This document shows positions 1 through 9,175 of a DNA stretch of 64,000 bases, piece by piece (the first letter of the stretch is position 1; the number at the start of each line of letters is the position of its first letter). The stretch covers positions 744,001 to 808,000 of the forward strand of contig CBDFHN010000002.1 in assembly GCA_965247735.1 (NCBI GenBank), read 5' to 3'. The DNA is from JAOXRU01 sp965247735. GTDB taxonomy: Bacteria > Bacteroidota > Bacteroidia > Flavobacteriales > Flavobacteriaceae. The notes beneath the pieces were generated by a model. That model had not been told where the DNA came from, did not search any database, and saw only the letters and a program-made list of their open reading frames with translations. The position numbers and the translations under genes were made by a program.

Positions 1-101
1 TTATGAGGTATATAAAGCCTTCTTATGTCGTATCCAAGCAACTGATTACCAGTTTGTTGATTTAACAAAACACTCCCGAACAAGCCAAAAACAACTAACA
101 T
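1..101 (-). CDS. Possible partial CDS running off the left edge
   Basis: On the minus strand an ATG at 101 opens a frame that stays open to position 1, giving at least 33 residues. The start MLVVFGLFGS, followed by LLNQQTGNQLLGYD, looks like a short hydrophobic or signal-like N-terminus. An in-frame TAG lies about 54 nt upstream, so the start must be near here. I do not recognise the protein. With only 33 residues visible this could also be chance; no clear ribosome binding site supports it. Confidence 0.3.
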   Translation of the reverse strand, partial: MLVVFGLFGSVLLNQQTGNQLLGYDIRRLYIPH

Positions 102-237
102 TACTACTCTTTTAACGCTAGAACTATTATAGTATTCTTTAACAACATTAAGCTCCTATCAAAGATATTCACCACAAAGAATATCGTGATTAGTCTTTAG
201 ACTAAACACTTCTTTTTATTTTTAAGCTATTAAAAAG

Positions 238-1956
238 CTACAGTTCTATTTCTGGACTTGTATTAGAATTTTCTTTAGTTATAGATTGAATAAATATAGC
301 TAATCCCATTACTAAAAGACAACCAAAAGCATTTAACCATAAGTAAGACATCCAATCAAAATACCAACCCATTAACACAAATACTTGTGTAATAATTGCA
401 GCAATAAATACGGCATTACCTTTAACATATTTCACAAAAAATGCTAATAAGAAAATTCCAAGTACATTTCCATAAAATATAGAACCTATAATATTTACCA
501 GTTGAATAAGATTATCAAACAAACTTGCAACACAAGCCACACAAATGGCAATTACACCCCAAAGTAAGGTAAACCATTTAGACGCTGTTACAAAGTGCTT
601 TTCATCTCTTACTCCAACATTTCTTTTATATAAATCTATAGAAGTAATAGTCCCTAAAGCATTAAGTTCTGATGCTGTAGATGACATTGCTGCTGATAAA
701 ATCACAGCCAATAACAAGCCTATAAGTCCTCTTGGCAAATTATTAAGGATAAAATGTATAAATACATAATCTTTATCATTGGTCTCTGCACTACTGTCTG
801 CTTTTGAAATAAGTTTCTTTGCTTGATCGCGCAAAGCTATGTCCTTAACATTGACTGCTGCAATTTCCTTTTTTGCTGCTTCGGTGGCGCTATAATCCTT
901 TAAATCTAAAGCAGTAACATACTTATCTTGCGCTATTTTCTTATCAATTAATACCGTTTTATGGTCTTCTTGTAGTTTTATATAAGCATCGGCTTGGCTA
1001 GATTCCATCACCGCTTTTGTTGAAGACGGATTAAAATTTAATGGAGAACTATTAAACTGATAAAACACAAATACCATAACCCCTACCAAAAGAATAAAAA
1101 ACTGCATAGGAACCTTTAATAGTCCATTAAAGATCAATCCTAACTGACTTTCGCGAACAGATTTTCCTGATAAGTATCGTTGTACCTGACTCTGGTCTGT
1201 TCCAAAATAAGCCAACATCAAGAAAAGTCCTCCTGTAATTCCACTCCAAAATGTATATCTTTCATTGGTATCAAAAGAAAAATCTAATACTTTTAATTTC
1301 CCATTTGCCCCTGCAATCTTTAAGGCTTTAGAAAAGGTAATATCTTGAGGCAGATAGTCTAGTATCAAATAAAAGGCAACAAACATCCCTCCCATTATTA
1401 CAAACATCTGCTGTTTTTGAGTAACATTTACAGCTTTTGTTCCTCCAGAAACGGTATAGATAATAACTAATGTTCCTAAAAGGATATTCAACATCCTTAA
1501 ATCCCATCCTAACACTGCGGATAAAATTATGGAAGGTGCAAAAATGGTAATTCCTGCGGCCAGTCCTCTTTGTATTAAAAACAAAATTGCTGCTAATGTT
1601 CTCGTCTTTAAATCAAATCTTTGCTCTAAAAACTCATAAGCAGTATATACCTTAAGCTTATGATATAAGGGAATAAAAACAATACATATAATAACCATTG
1701 CTAAGGGCAATCCAAAATAAAATTGCACAAAACCCATTCCGTCATGAAACGCTTGCCCTGGAGTAGATAAAAAGGTTATAGCACTGGCCTGAGTTGCCAT
1801 TACCGATAATCCAACAGTCCACCATTTAGCATCTTGTCCTCCAAGAATATAGTCTTTAACACTAGCGTTCTTTCGGGTTTTCCACATTCCAAAAGCTACA
1901 ATAAAAAATAGGGTACCTAAAAGGATTACCCAATCAATCCAACTTAAAATATCCAT
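238..1956 (-). CDS. Sodium:solute symporter (SSS family)
   Basis: A 572-residue integral membrane protein with about 13 predicted transmembrane helices. It carries the SSS-family N-terminal pattern (WWTVGLSVMATQASAITFLSTPGQAF, read in pieces around residues 45-70) and a long hydrophilic insertion at roughly 310-400 before the last helices. The family couples substrate uptake to sodium; the substrate cannot be read from sequence. It starts 1 nt after the stop of a 33-residue membrane peptide (1958-2059), itself 4 nt after a PIG-L deacetylase. These three are probably one operon, suggesting import of a deacetylation product such as an amino sugar. That link is inference; the family call is firm. 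Confidence 0.9.
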   Translation of the reverse strand: MDILSWIDWVILLGTLFFIVAFGMWKTRKNASVKDYILGGQDAKWWTVGLSVMATQASAITFLSTPGQAFHDGMGFVQFYFGLPLAMVIICIVFIPLYHKLKVYTAYEFLEQRFDLKTRTLAAILFLIQRGLAAGITIFAPSIILSAVLGWDLRMLNILLGTLVIIYTVSGGTKAVNVTQKQQMFVIMGGMFVAFYLILDYLPQDITFSKALKIAGANGKLKVLDFSFDTNERYTFWSGITGGLFLMLAYFGTDQSQVQRYLSGKSVRESQLGLIFNGLLKVPMQFFILLVGVMVFVFYQFNSSPLNFNPSSTKAVMESSQADAYIKLQEDHKTVLIDKKIAQDKYVTALDLKDYSATEAAKKEIAAVNVKDIALRDQAKKLISKADSSAETNDKDYVFIHFILNNLPRGLIGLLLAVILSAAMSSTASELNALGTITSIDLYKRNVGVRDEKHFVTASKWFTLLWGVIAICVACVASLFDNLIQLVNIIGSIFYGNVLGIFLLAFFVKYVKGNAVFIAAIITQVFVLMGWYFDWMSYLWLNAFGCLLVMGLAIFIQSITKENSNTSPEIEL

Positions 1957-1957
1957 A

Positions 1958-2059
1958 CTAGCTAAATGATATCATGATTAGGTAAAAACAAAGAATATAT
2001 AGTGCATTTAGCACCAATACTAAAGTATACTTCTTTTTCCAAACTAGTTTTTCTAACAT
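1958..2059 (-). CDS. 33-residue single-pass membrane peptide between deacetylase and symporter
   Basis: A short frame read on the minus strand encodes MLEKLVWKKKY, then a hydrophobic run (TLVLVLNALYILCFYLIMIS) and ends FS. A positively charged N-terminus before one transmembrane helix predicts an N-in single-pass protein. Its ATG lies 4 nt after the stop of the PIG-L gene and its TAG is 1 nt before the symporter ATG, so it fills the gap exactly as a translated, probably coupled gene would. I infer a small accessory subunit of the symporter. I know no named family for it. Confidence 0.6.
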   Translation of the reverse strand: MLEKLVWKKKYTLVLVLNALYILCFYLIMISFS

Positions 2060-2063
2060 TTGT

Positions 2064-4595
2064 CTATCCTTTAATTTTTTCTTTTTCAACACTATCCTTT
2101 CCTACTGAAAGCATATTTGCAAAAAGCTTATAGGCTCCAGATACTCCAACTGGCAATTCTCTAAAGAAACTCAATCCTGTATAGATATAATTTCCTTTTC
2201 CATAAGGTGCAATCAATAAGCTACCTTCCTTGGCAGTTTCTCCTTTATCGTGCATTGATAAAATTGGTGTAAATTCTGCTCCCCATCTGTTTGGGAAATA
2301 TAAACCTCGCTCTTGTACCCATCCATCAAAATCATTTGCTTCAATTTTATTTGGGAAATTCATCAAACTATGGTTTTTTGCCAAAATTGATACTGAAGCC
2401 AATTCATCGGTAACCCTATCTCTAGAAACCTCTAACTGATATGGAGCAAGATTAGAAAATTGCTTTCTCCATCTACCTGCAGTATTGTATTGGATTATTA
2501 AATTTCCACCATCTTTTACATAATCCAATAAAAACGGTTGCTTAAATTTTAATTCCTCTACAACATTATATGCCCGTATACCTACAACAACAGCATCAAA
2601 ACGTTCCAAATTGGCTTTTGTAATGGCTTCTGGTTTTATGATTTCAACATGATACCCGATCTGCCTTAAACTTTCAGGAACAGCATCTCCAGCTCCCATA
2701 ATATATCCTATATTTTCTCCTGCTTTTTGAATGTTAAGGCGAACCACTTTTGTTTTGGTAGGTAATAAAATAGATTGGGTAGGAATATGATCATAAGCTA
2801 TTGTTACCAGCTCTTTTTTATACACCTTTCCATTAACTAGGACTTCTGGCATTAAATAAGATTCATCCTGAGTAGCTGGTGGAGTTACCATAAAACGCAA
2901 TGTTTTTGTATCTCCTTTTGCCTCGATTGTAAATGGAATAGATTCTTTATCTACCATCCAACCCTTAGCATAGTTTAACTTTACTACTCCAGAAATAGCA
3001 TCTTTATGTGATTTTACAGTTACATTTACTTGTTTTGCTGTTCCATCTGCAAAAATAAGTACCTTATCTTCAAAACTAACAGTGGCTTCTGGTACTATTT
3101 CTAATGGTTGGTATAATTCTCCTTTATCTGGCTTAGAGTATCGATATACTACATCTTTTAGTATAGGAATTGAAACTCCATTTATAGCTATTAAAAACTT
3201 AGCCTGAATAGCTCTAGGCGTTTCTGGCTTTCCAATTAGTCTTCTATCATCTACACGGTACATTCCTAAAGAACCTTCTTTATTTAACCAATATGCATTA
3301 GTATATGCAGCACCTGTTGCAATTGAGGTTTCAATAGTTAAGTTTTCTTTTTTATTGGAAATTAATTTTTTATCATATGTTGTTGTATGCTTATTTTCTT
3401 GCAACACCATTATGCTTTTTAACACAGTAGGCACTGTACTTCTATTCAGTACTTCTATACCTATAGTTAATTTATCTCCAGGAGTAACACTTCCAACAGT
3501 AGTTGTGGCTTCTATATACAAGCCAGTTACTGCTTGTATAATTGTGATCAGTTCTTTAGACTTTAATGCTTTCCAATGTTCATCTTTTACATTTTGTAAT
3601 AACTGATACGCCTTTACCAAATCTGCCGTATGTACTGCTGGATTCTGAAAATTAAACTCCTTTTCAATTTTATTAAGAATAGCTCCAATTGGTTTTCCTC
3701 CTTTAATTCGAGTCCATGTAGTATTAATCCCATCAAAAATATTTTTTTTATCCTTTGGAAGGTCTCCTTTTAACAGTTCTACATATTCTTTTTGAGAACC
3801 ACGTGTTGCTAACCTTCCAAATCCTTGACATAAATGTTGACTACTGGCTAAGGATGCAATTTCATTATTAGACATTCCTTTAGATGGGTAATATGATCCA
3901 ACATCCATGCTTATCATATTACTTTTATCTGCTTTTTCAAAATTCTCTCTACTTCCGTAAAACCACCACGAAGTATTAAAAAACAACCGTTGTGGTTTCC
4001 AAACTGAGGTATGCTTTAGCTGTTCTGGATATGCTTTTGCATCATTAACCAAATCAAAAGCTTCCACACTTAACATTGCAGAAGAAGTATGATGACCATG
4101 AGTTTTTCCCGCCGATTTATGATCAAATCTATTGATGATTACATCTGGTTTATAGGTACGTATTGCCCAAACTACATCTGCTAATACTTCTTTTTTATTC
4201 CATATTGCCAATGTTTCATCTGGATGTTTAGAATATCCAAAATCGTTAGCTCTAGTAAACAATTGCTCTCCTCCATCTATACGTCTTGCTGCTAATAACT
4301 CTTGCGTACGTAAAACGCCAAGCAATTCTCTTAATTCCGTACCAATAAGGTTCTGCCCCCCATCACCACGTGTTAATGACAAGTATGCCGTTCTTGCATT
4401 TATCGTATTTGATAAATAAGAAATTAACCTCGTATTCTCATCATCGGGATGAGCGGCAACAAAAAGAGCTGTTCCTAAAAAATTAAGTTTCTTAACCTGA
4501 TCATGAATTTCTGATGTTGTATATTTTTTTGGAGATTGGGCTGTTGCAATTTGAAAAGAAAAGACTACAGTAAAAGCTATGAAAATAGCACGCAT
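2064..4595 (-). CDS. Secreted PIG-L/LmbE family deacetylase
   Basis: 843 residues with a signal peptide (about 1-19, ending ATAQ). The PIG-L zinc motif AHPDDE is at 48-53 and a second histidine cluster (GHHTSS) lies near residue 168. Family members remove N-acetyl groups from amino sugars using zinc. The catalytic part is about 300 residues. The rest looks like beta-rich (NEW3-like) domains and a C-terminal glutamine-amidotransferase-like segment (QPFLLDYVKDGGNLIIQYN region). It heads an operon with the small membrane peptide and the SSS symporter. The large size and export suggest a role in scavenging glycans or peptidoglycan outside the cytoplasm; the exact substrate is unknown. Confidence 0.85.
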   Translation of the reverse strand: MRAIFIAFTVVFSFQIATAQSPKKYTTSEIHDQVKKLNFLGTALFVAAHPDDENTRLISYLSNTINARTAYLSLTRGDGGQNLIGTELRELLGVLRTQELLAARRIDGGEQLFTRANDFGYSKHPDETLAIWNKKEVLADVVWAIRTYKPDVIINRFDHKSAGKTHGHHTSSAMLSVEAFDLVNDAKAYPEQLKHTSVWKPQRLFFNTSWWFYGSRENFEKADKSNMISMDVGSYYPSKGMSNNEIASLASSQHLCQGFGRLATRGSQKEYVELLKGDLPKDKKNIFDGINTTWTRIKGGKPIGAILNKIEKEFNFQNPAVHTADLVKAYQLLQNVKDEHWKALKSKELITIIQAVTGLYIEATTTVGSVTPGDKLTIGIEVLNRSTVPTVLKSIMVLQENKHTTTYDKKLISNKKENLTIETSIATGAAYTNAYWLNKEGSLGMYRVDDRRLIGKPETPRAIQAKFLIAINGVSIPILKDVVYRYSKPDKGELYQPLEIVPEATVSFEDKVLIFADGTAKQVNVTVKSHKDAISGVVKLNYAKGWMVDKESIPFTIEAKGDTKTLRFMVTPPATQDESYLMPEVLVNGKVYKKELVTIAYDHIPTQSILLPTKTKVVRLNIQKAGENIGYIMGAGDAVPESLRQIGYHVEIIKPEAITKANLERFDAVVVGIRAYNVVEELKFKQPFLLDYVKDGGNLIIQYNTAGRWRKQFSNLAPYQLEVSRDRVTDELASVSILAKNHSLMNFPNKIEANDFDGWVQERGLYFPNRWGAEFTPILSMHDKGETAKEGSLLIAPYGKGNYIYTGLSFFRELPVGVSGAYKLFANMLSVGKDSVEKEKIKG

Positions 4596-4710
4596 ATATG
4601 AAGTGTTTTTGATTTTATCAAATATAGAAATAAAAGTAAGTATCTTCTTCCTTTTAAAGTTTCTTTAACAAGTAATACCCCAATTAAATATTCTAAACCT
4701 ACCTTTTGTT

Positions 4711-4718
4711 TATATTTG
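4711..4718 (+). promoter_or_regulatory. Bacteroidota -7 element TATATTTG
   Basis: TATATTTG matches TAnnTTTG and lies 41 nt upstream of the lipoprotein start at 4759. No good TTG element is seen at the usual distance, so this is only a partial promoter match. Confidence 0.4.
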
Positions 4719-4758
4719 AAAGAAAATGACAGCAACAAACCTCTATAGCAACTAATCC

Positions 4759-5220
4759 ATGAACAAAATACTACTACTATCTATCTGCATTTTAACTATT
4801 TCTTGCAAAACCGATCCAAAACTAACTGCTGAAGAAAATTTTGATTGGCTCGAAGGAAATTGGCAAAGAACGAATGAAAGAGAAGGTAAAAAAACTTTTG
4901 AAAATTGGAAAAAAATTAGTGATACCGAGTATTCAGGTGAAGGCTTTACTTTAATGCATACTGATACCGTTTTTCAAGAAAATATTAAATTATTAAAAAC
5001 TGATGAAAATTGGACTTTTGAAGTACGCATGAAAGAAAATGATACTCCAACAGTATTTAAACTTACGGCTCTAAAAATTGGAACATTTACTTGTGAGAAT
5101 CCTGAAAATGAGTTTCCAAAAAAAATCAAGTACGAAAAAAAGGGTATAAAACTTGAAGCTGTAATTTCAGGAGGAGGAACAGAAATTCCTTTTATTTTTG
5201 AACGAATTAGCAAAAAATAA
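4759..5220 (+). CDS. DUF6265-like lipoprotein
   Basis: 153 residues beginning with a lipoprotein signal: a short hydrophobic stretch, then the lipobox TISC with Cys16. The mature part has the FDWLEGNWQR start seen in DUF6265 and related small beta-barrel, lipocalin-like proteins of Bacteroidota. The protein would sit on the periplasmic side of a membrane. No catalytic residues can be assigned. It precedes the nitrilase by 9 nt, so the two are probably co-transcribed. Confidence 0.75.
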   Translation: MNKILLLSICILTISCKTDPKLTAEENFDWLEGNWQRTNEREGKKTFENWKKISDTEYSGEGFTLMHTDTVFQENIKLLKTDENWTFEVRMKENDTPTVFKLTALKIGTFTCENPENEFPKKIKYEKKGIKLEAVISGGGTEIPFIFERISKK

Positions 5221-5229
5221 AAGAAAGGC

Positions 5230-6183
5230 ATGGAGAATACATTAAAAATTGGAATGGCACAAATAGCTCCTGTATGGTTGAATAAAGAAAAAACAATAAA
5301 AAAAATATTAGATACAATCAATGATGCCAGCAATCAGCATTGTGAGCTTCTGGTTTTTGGAGAATCGCTACTTCCTGGTTATCCTTTTTGGCTATCACTA
5401 ACCAATGGTGCTGCTTTTAATGCTATTGAACAGAAAGAAATTCATGCTCATTATGTTAGAAATGCAATTCAAATTGAAGAAGGAGAACTAGATCCTATTT
5501 GCCTCTTGGCAAAAAAGTATGGTATTGCAATTTATCTGGGAATTATAGAAAGAGCAAAAAACCGTGGGGGACATAGTATTTACTGCTCCCTTGTATATAT
5601 TAACAATTCTGGTAGTATTGTATCTGTTCATAGAAAACTACAACCTACCTATGAAGAACGACTAACATGGGCTCCTGGTGATGGAAATGGACTGCAAGTA
5701 CATCCATTAAAACAGTTTACAGTTGGAGGACTAAACTGCTGGGAAAACTGGATGCCTCTTGCACGAACAGCGCTTTATGGATTGGGCGAAAACTTACATA
5801 TTGCAGTATGGCCAGGATCGGAGCATAATACGATAGATATTACCAAATTTATCGCCAAAGAATCTCGGTCTTTTGTAATATCGGTATCTAGTCTGATGAG
5901 AACATCAGATTTTCCAGCTGATACTCCACATTTAAAACAGATTCTTAAAAATGCACCTGATACATTAGCCAATGGAGGTTCTTGTATTGCTGGGCCTGAT
6001 GGTGAATGGATTGTTGCTCCAGTTGTTAATAAAGAACAGCTAATTACCGCCACAATTGATTTTAATCGTGTATTGGAAGAGCGACAAAATTTTGATAGTG
6101 TTGGGCATTATTCTAGACCAGATGTTACACAACTACATGTCAATAGAGAACGGCAATCTATTTTAAAAATCAGTGATGATTAG
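5230..6183 (+). CDS. Carbon-nitrogen hydrolase, nitrilase branch
   Basis: 317 residues with the full catalytic triad of the nitrilase superfamily: Glu45 in FGES, Lys136 in HRKLQPTYEER and Cys170 in GLNCWENWMP. The CWENWMPLAR context is that of true nitrilases, which turn a nitrile into a carboxylic acid and ammonia, rather than of amidases. The length is normal for the family. No signal peptide, so cytoplasmic. It follows the DUF6265 lipoprotein by 9 nt and its last 4 nt overlap the end of the convergent radical SAM gene. The substrate cannot be predicted. Confidence 0.9.
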   Translation: MENTLKIGMAQIAPVWLNKEKTIKKILDTINDASNQHCELLVFGESLLPGYPFWLSLTNGAAFNAIEQKEIHAHYVRNAIQIEEGELDPICLLAKKYGIAIYLGIIERAKNRGGHSIYCSLVYINNSGSIVSVHRKLQPTYEERLTWAPGDGNGLQVHPLKQFTVGGLNCWENWMPLARTALYGLGENLHIAVWPGSEHNTIDITKFIAKESRSFVISVSSLMRTSDFPADTPHLKQILKNAPDTLANGGSCIAGPDGEWIVAPVVNKEQLITATIDFNRVLEERQNFDSVGHYSRPDVTQLHVNRERQSILKISDD

Positions 6184-8036
6184 TTTAAAAAATGTGCAAT
6201 CAAACCCCTAGGATGATTTGGTTGCTGAACTTTAAAATCGAACCAATCTTGTAAATCAATATCAAAACCAACACCATTGAGGTAATTATGTAAAGCCTGA
6301 TTTAAGCCTTCTTTATATATTTTATGATCTGCTCCTTTTTTATCCTCATGATACAAATCGTTTTGAGCAAATCCTTCAAATTCTGGCCCTGTAATTGTAA
6401 TATCAAATTCTTCTGGTGCCACACCTATAGGACTATGGATAGTAGTAGTAAACTGATGCCAAAAGGCAGACTGTATGCAATTGGCTTCAAATAATTGCCG
6501 TACTACTTCTAAAGAGTCTATTGTCTCTTGATCTGTCTGCGTTGGAAATCCATACATTAAATAGGCATGTACCATGATCCCGTGTTTAGCAAAAGAATTG
6601 GTTACTCTAGCTACTTGAGCAATATCTACTCCTTTTTTCATTTTCTTTAACAGGCGATCGGATGCTACTTCCAATCCGCCAGTAACAGCAATGCATCCAG
6701 ACTTTGCCAATAATTCACATAATTCTGGACTAAATGTCTTTTCGAATCTAATATTTGTCCACCAGGTAATATATACACGTTTTTCTAATAGTTTTTCTGC
6801 CAAAGCTCTAAGCATTTTTGGCGGTGCCGCTTCATCTACAAAATGAAATCCTGTAGTACCCGTTTCTGCACTAATTTTTTCAATTTTAGCAACCAGATCA
6901 TCAGCAGTTGTATTCTGATAGTTTCCAATATAATCCAAATTTACATCACAAAACGAGCACATTTTCCAATAACATCCGTGAGAAATGGTAAGTTTATTCC
7001 AACGGCCATCACTCCATAAGCGATGCATAGGATTCATAACATCTAAAAATGATAAGTATTTTTCTAAAGGCAAGCCTTCGTAACTTGGTGCTGGTAAATT
7101 TTTATGATGGAATATTGTATTCGGTTGTTTATTTCTGTAAACTACCCTGCCTTTTTCTAAGACATAAGTTCGCTCCAAATCATCTATTGCAATTTCTTGA
7201 GATAAGTATTCTGAAATACGTAATAAAGGCCCTTCTCCATCATCCAAACAAATAAAATCTGTATAATTAAAAATTCTAGGATCTTCTAAACTTCTTAATT
7301 CTGTATTACAATAACCACCACCAAAAGCAACCTTTAGTTTTGGATATTGGAATTTTATATATTGTGCACAACGCAAAGCCGCAAATAGATTTCCTGGGAA
7401 AGGAATAGAAAAACAAACTAAATCTGGTTGGTGTTTTTCCAATTCATCAACCAATAGTCCAAGCATTTCTTTTTCTATTAAGCTAGGGTCATAGTCCAAA
7501 AACTCATCTAAGCCATTAAAACTACTTGCTGATGTCGCTATTTGTTCAGCATATCGGGTAAAAGAGAAAAACTCATCCACATTGGCTTGTATAAAATCGC
7601 CTAGCTCTTCTATAAAAAGCGTTGCATAATGTTTTGCTTTATCTAAAATCCCTAAATTTCCAAAAGCGTAATCCAGCTCTTTTGAAATTACTTTAATACG
7701 ATGCCCTTTGGGTAAAAAACCGCTATGAAGTATCTGATAAGCAGCTGTAACTTCCTGCTTCCGCAAATAGCTCAATACCATATCTACTTTATGGATATAC
7801 TCCTCCCGTTGCTCCCATACTAATGGATATTCAAAACTCTGATGAGCTTCTGCTTCTTCAAAAACTGCTCCTATAAACTCCGAGGTAAATACTGCATTGA
7901 ATAGCTCAATACTTAAATCTGATTGTGATACTTCAACTCCTTTTTCTTCTAGAAAACCTTTTAAATATGCAGTAGCCGGATATGCAGTATTTAATTGCGT
8001 AAATGGTGGGGTAATCAGAAGTACTTTTGCAGGCAT
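6180..8036 (-). CDS. B12-binding-type radical SAM protein
   Basis: 618 residues. An N-terminal Rossmann-like, cobalamin-binding-type region (about 1-280, starting KVLLITPPFTQLNTAYP) is followed by a radical SAM core with Cys355, Cys360 and Cys363 in GCYWKMCSFC. This CX4CX2C spacing is usual in the B12-binding clade. Members use a 4Fe-4S cluster to cleave S-adenosylmethionine, often for methylations at unactivated carbons; the substrate here is unknown. The canonical DxHxxG cobalamin motif is not evident, so the N-terminal fold may not bind cobalamin. Single gene, convergent with the nitrilase. Confidence 0.85.
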   Translation of the reverse strand: MPAKVLLITPPFTQLNTAYPATAYLKGFLEEKGVEVSQSDLSIELFNAVFTSEFIGAVFEEAEAHQSFEYPLVWEQREEYIHKVDMVLSYLRKQEVTAAYQILHSGFLPKGHRIKVISKELDYAFGNLGILDKAKHYATLFIEELGDFIQANVDEFFSFTRYAEQIATSASSFNGLDEFLDYDPSLIEKEMLGLLVDELEKHQPDLVCFSIPFPGNLFAALRCAQYIKFQYPKLKVAFGGGYCNTELRSLEDPRIFNYTDFICLDDGEGPLLRISEYLSQEIAIDDLERTYVLEKGRVVYRNKQPNTIFHHKNLPAPSYEGLPLEKYLSFLDVMNPMHRLWSDGRWNKLTISHGCYWKMCSFCDVNLDYIGNYQNTTADDLVAKIEKISAETGTTGFHFVDEAAPPKMLRALAEKLLEKRVYITWWTNIRFEKTFSPELCELLAKSGCIAVTGGLEVASDRLLKKMKKGVDIAQVARVTNSFAKHGIMVHAYLMYGFPTQTDQETIDSLEVVRQLFEANCIQSAFWHQFTTTIHSPIGVAPEEFDITITGPEFEGFAQNDLYHEDKKGADHKIYKEGLNQALHNYLNGVGFDIDLQDWFDFKVQQPNHPRGLIAHFLN

Positions 8037-8094
8037 TTTTGTGAATTGTATGTGATTGCAAATGTACTTATAATTGCGCTAATTTAAATAGCGA

Positions 8095-8688
8095 TTATTC
8101 CTCCAATACTTCTGCTCTAAATGCAATAATTTCTTCCAATGCCTTTAGCTCTTTTTTGATGCCTTTACGAATCTTAACAAACAATATTGCAGCAATAATT
8201 ATATAAGAAACATCTATTACTACTAATTTCCAAAAAGAAAAATACAAACTAAATTCAGGAGTTAGCATATAAAAACCAAGGGTGTATAACCCAACTATTA
8301 TTGGAGCTACCGTACCATGTAAAAATGTTCTAAACTTATAAAACCTAATGGTAGCATTGGTTACAGAAAGCACATCAGTATTAACTGCCACTTTTATAGA
8401 CTTAGAAATACTTATTCCTTCTAATACAATCCTAACTATTAATCCGCCTATCATAAGACCTACACCTATTCTGCTCAACAATTCCTGTACAGGAGCCACA
8501 TAATAAAAGAATAAACACAGTACCAAAAGTGTTGTTGATAGTATTACAACTGTTCCATAATGAAACGATAAGCTTTCTCTTTTTTTTACTCCAATTTGAG
8601 CTAAAACAGCTTTCGTATTTGGATTAGTATCAATATTTTTTTTTGTTGCTACCCACTGCTTTTGCAGGGCTTCAAATTCTTTACTCAT
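8095..8688 (-). CDS. Four-helix membrane protein encoded behind an ECF sigma factor
   Basis: 197 residues with a soluble N-terminus of about 45 residues, then four predicted transmembrane helices in two pairs (about 47-85 and 122-175) and a charged C-terminal tail. The start overlaps the end of the sigma factor gene by 8 nt, which points to translational coupling. By position it may act as an anti-sigma factor or a membrane tether for it. It has no recognisable zinc anti-sigma motif, so this is inference. Confidence 0.7.
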   Translation of the reverse strand: MSKEFEALQKQWVATKKNIDTNPNTKAVLAQIGVKKRESLSFHYGTVVILSTTLLVLCLFFYYVAPVQELLSRIGVGLMIGGLIVRIVLEGISISKSIKVAVNTDVLSVTNATIRFYKFRTFLHGTVAPIIVGLYTLGFYMLTPEFSLYFSFWKLVVIDVSYIIIAAILFVKIRKGIKKELKALEEIIAFRAEVLEE

Positions 8689-9175
8689 TTTCTAATATTT
8701 TTTTAAGTCGTTTTTTAATGCGATGTATTTTTACTCTTGTATTGATAGCACTAACACCAATCACTTCAGCTATAGTATCATTTTCTTGCCCTTCTAGTAC
8801 CATCATAATAAGTAACCGATCTAACTCTTTTAATTGTCCAATAGCTATATAAAGACTTTTATAATCTTCTGTTTTATTAGCTATAGATTCGTCGGTTAAT
8901 GTGTATTCAATATGGCTAATACCTATCGTTTTTTTATTTTTCTCTTTTCTAATGTATTGTAAACAAGTATTGACTGTAATTCTATACACCCATGTTTTAA
9001 GGGCTGACTCTCCTTTAAAACTTGAAAACTTCCTCCAGATATTAATAAATATTTCTTGAGATAAATCATTAGCAATTTCAACATCTCCTTTTACAAAACC
9101 AAGGCACATTTGAGTCACCATTAGATGGTATTGCTGATGCAATTCCTCAAATGAAATTTGTGCTTCTTTAGTCAT
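8681..9175 (-). CDS. ECF-type RNA polymerase sigma factor
   Basis: 164 residues. Region 2 spans about 10-75, with the core-binding pattern DLSQEIFINIWRKF and the promoter-melting part WVYRITVNTCLQYIRK. Region 4 is a helix-turn-helix at about 105-160 (LIMMVLEGQENDTIAEVIGVS). Usual length for the family. It lies between an alpha/beta hydrolase (8-nt overlap upstream) and a membrane protein (8-nt overlap downstream), so three genes are translated as one unit. The downstream membrane protein is the natural candidate regulator. Confidence 0.9.
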   Translation of the reverse strand: MTKEAQISFEELHQQYHLMVTQMCLGFVKGDVEIANDLSQEIFINIWRKFSSFKGESALKTWVYRITVNTCLQYIRKEKNKKTIGISHIEYTLTDESIANKTEDYKSLYIAIGQLKELDRLLIMMVLEGQENDTIAEVIGVSAINTRVKIHRIKKRLKKILENE

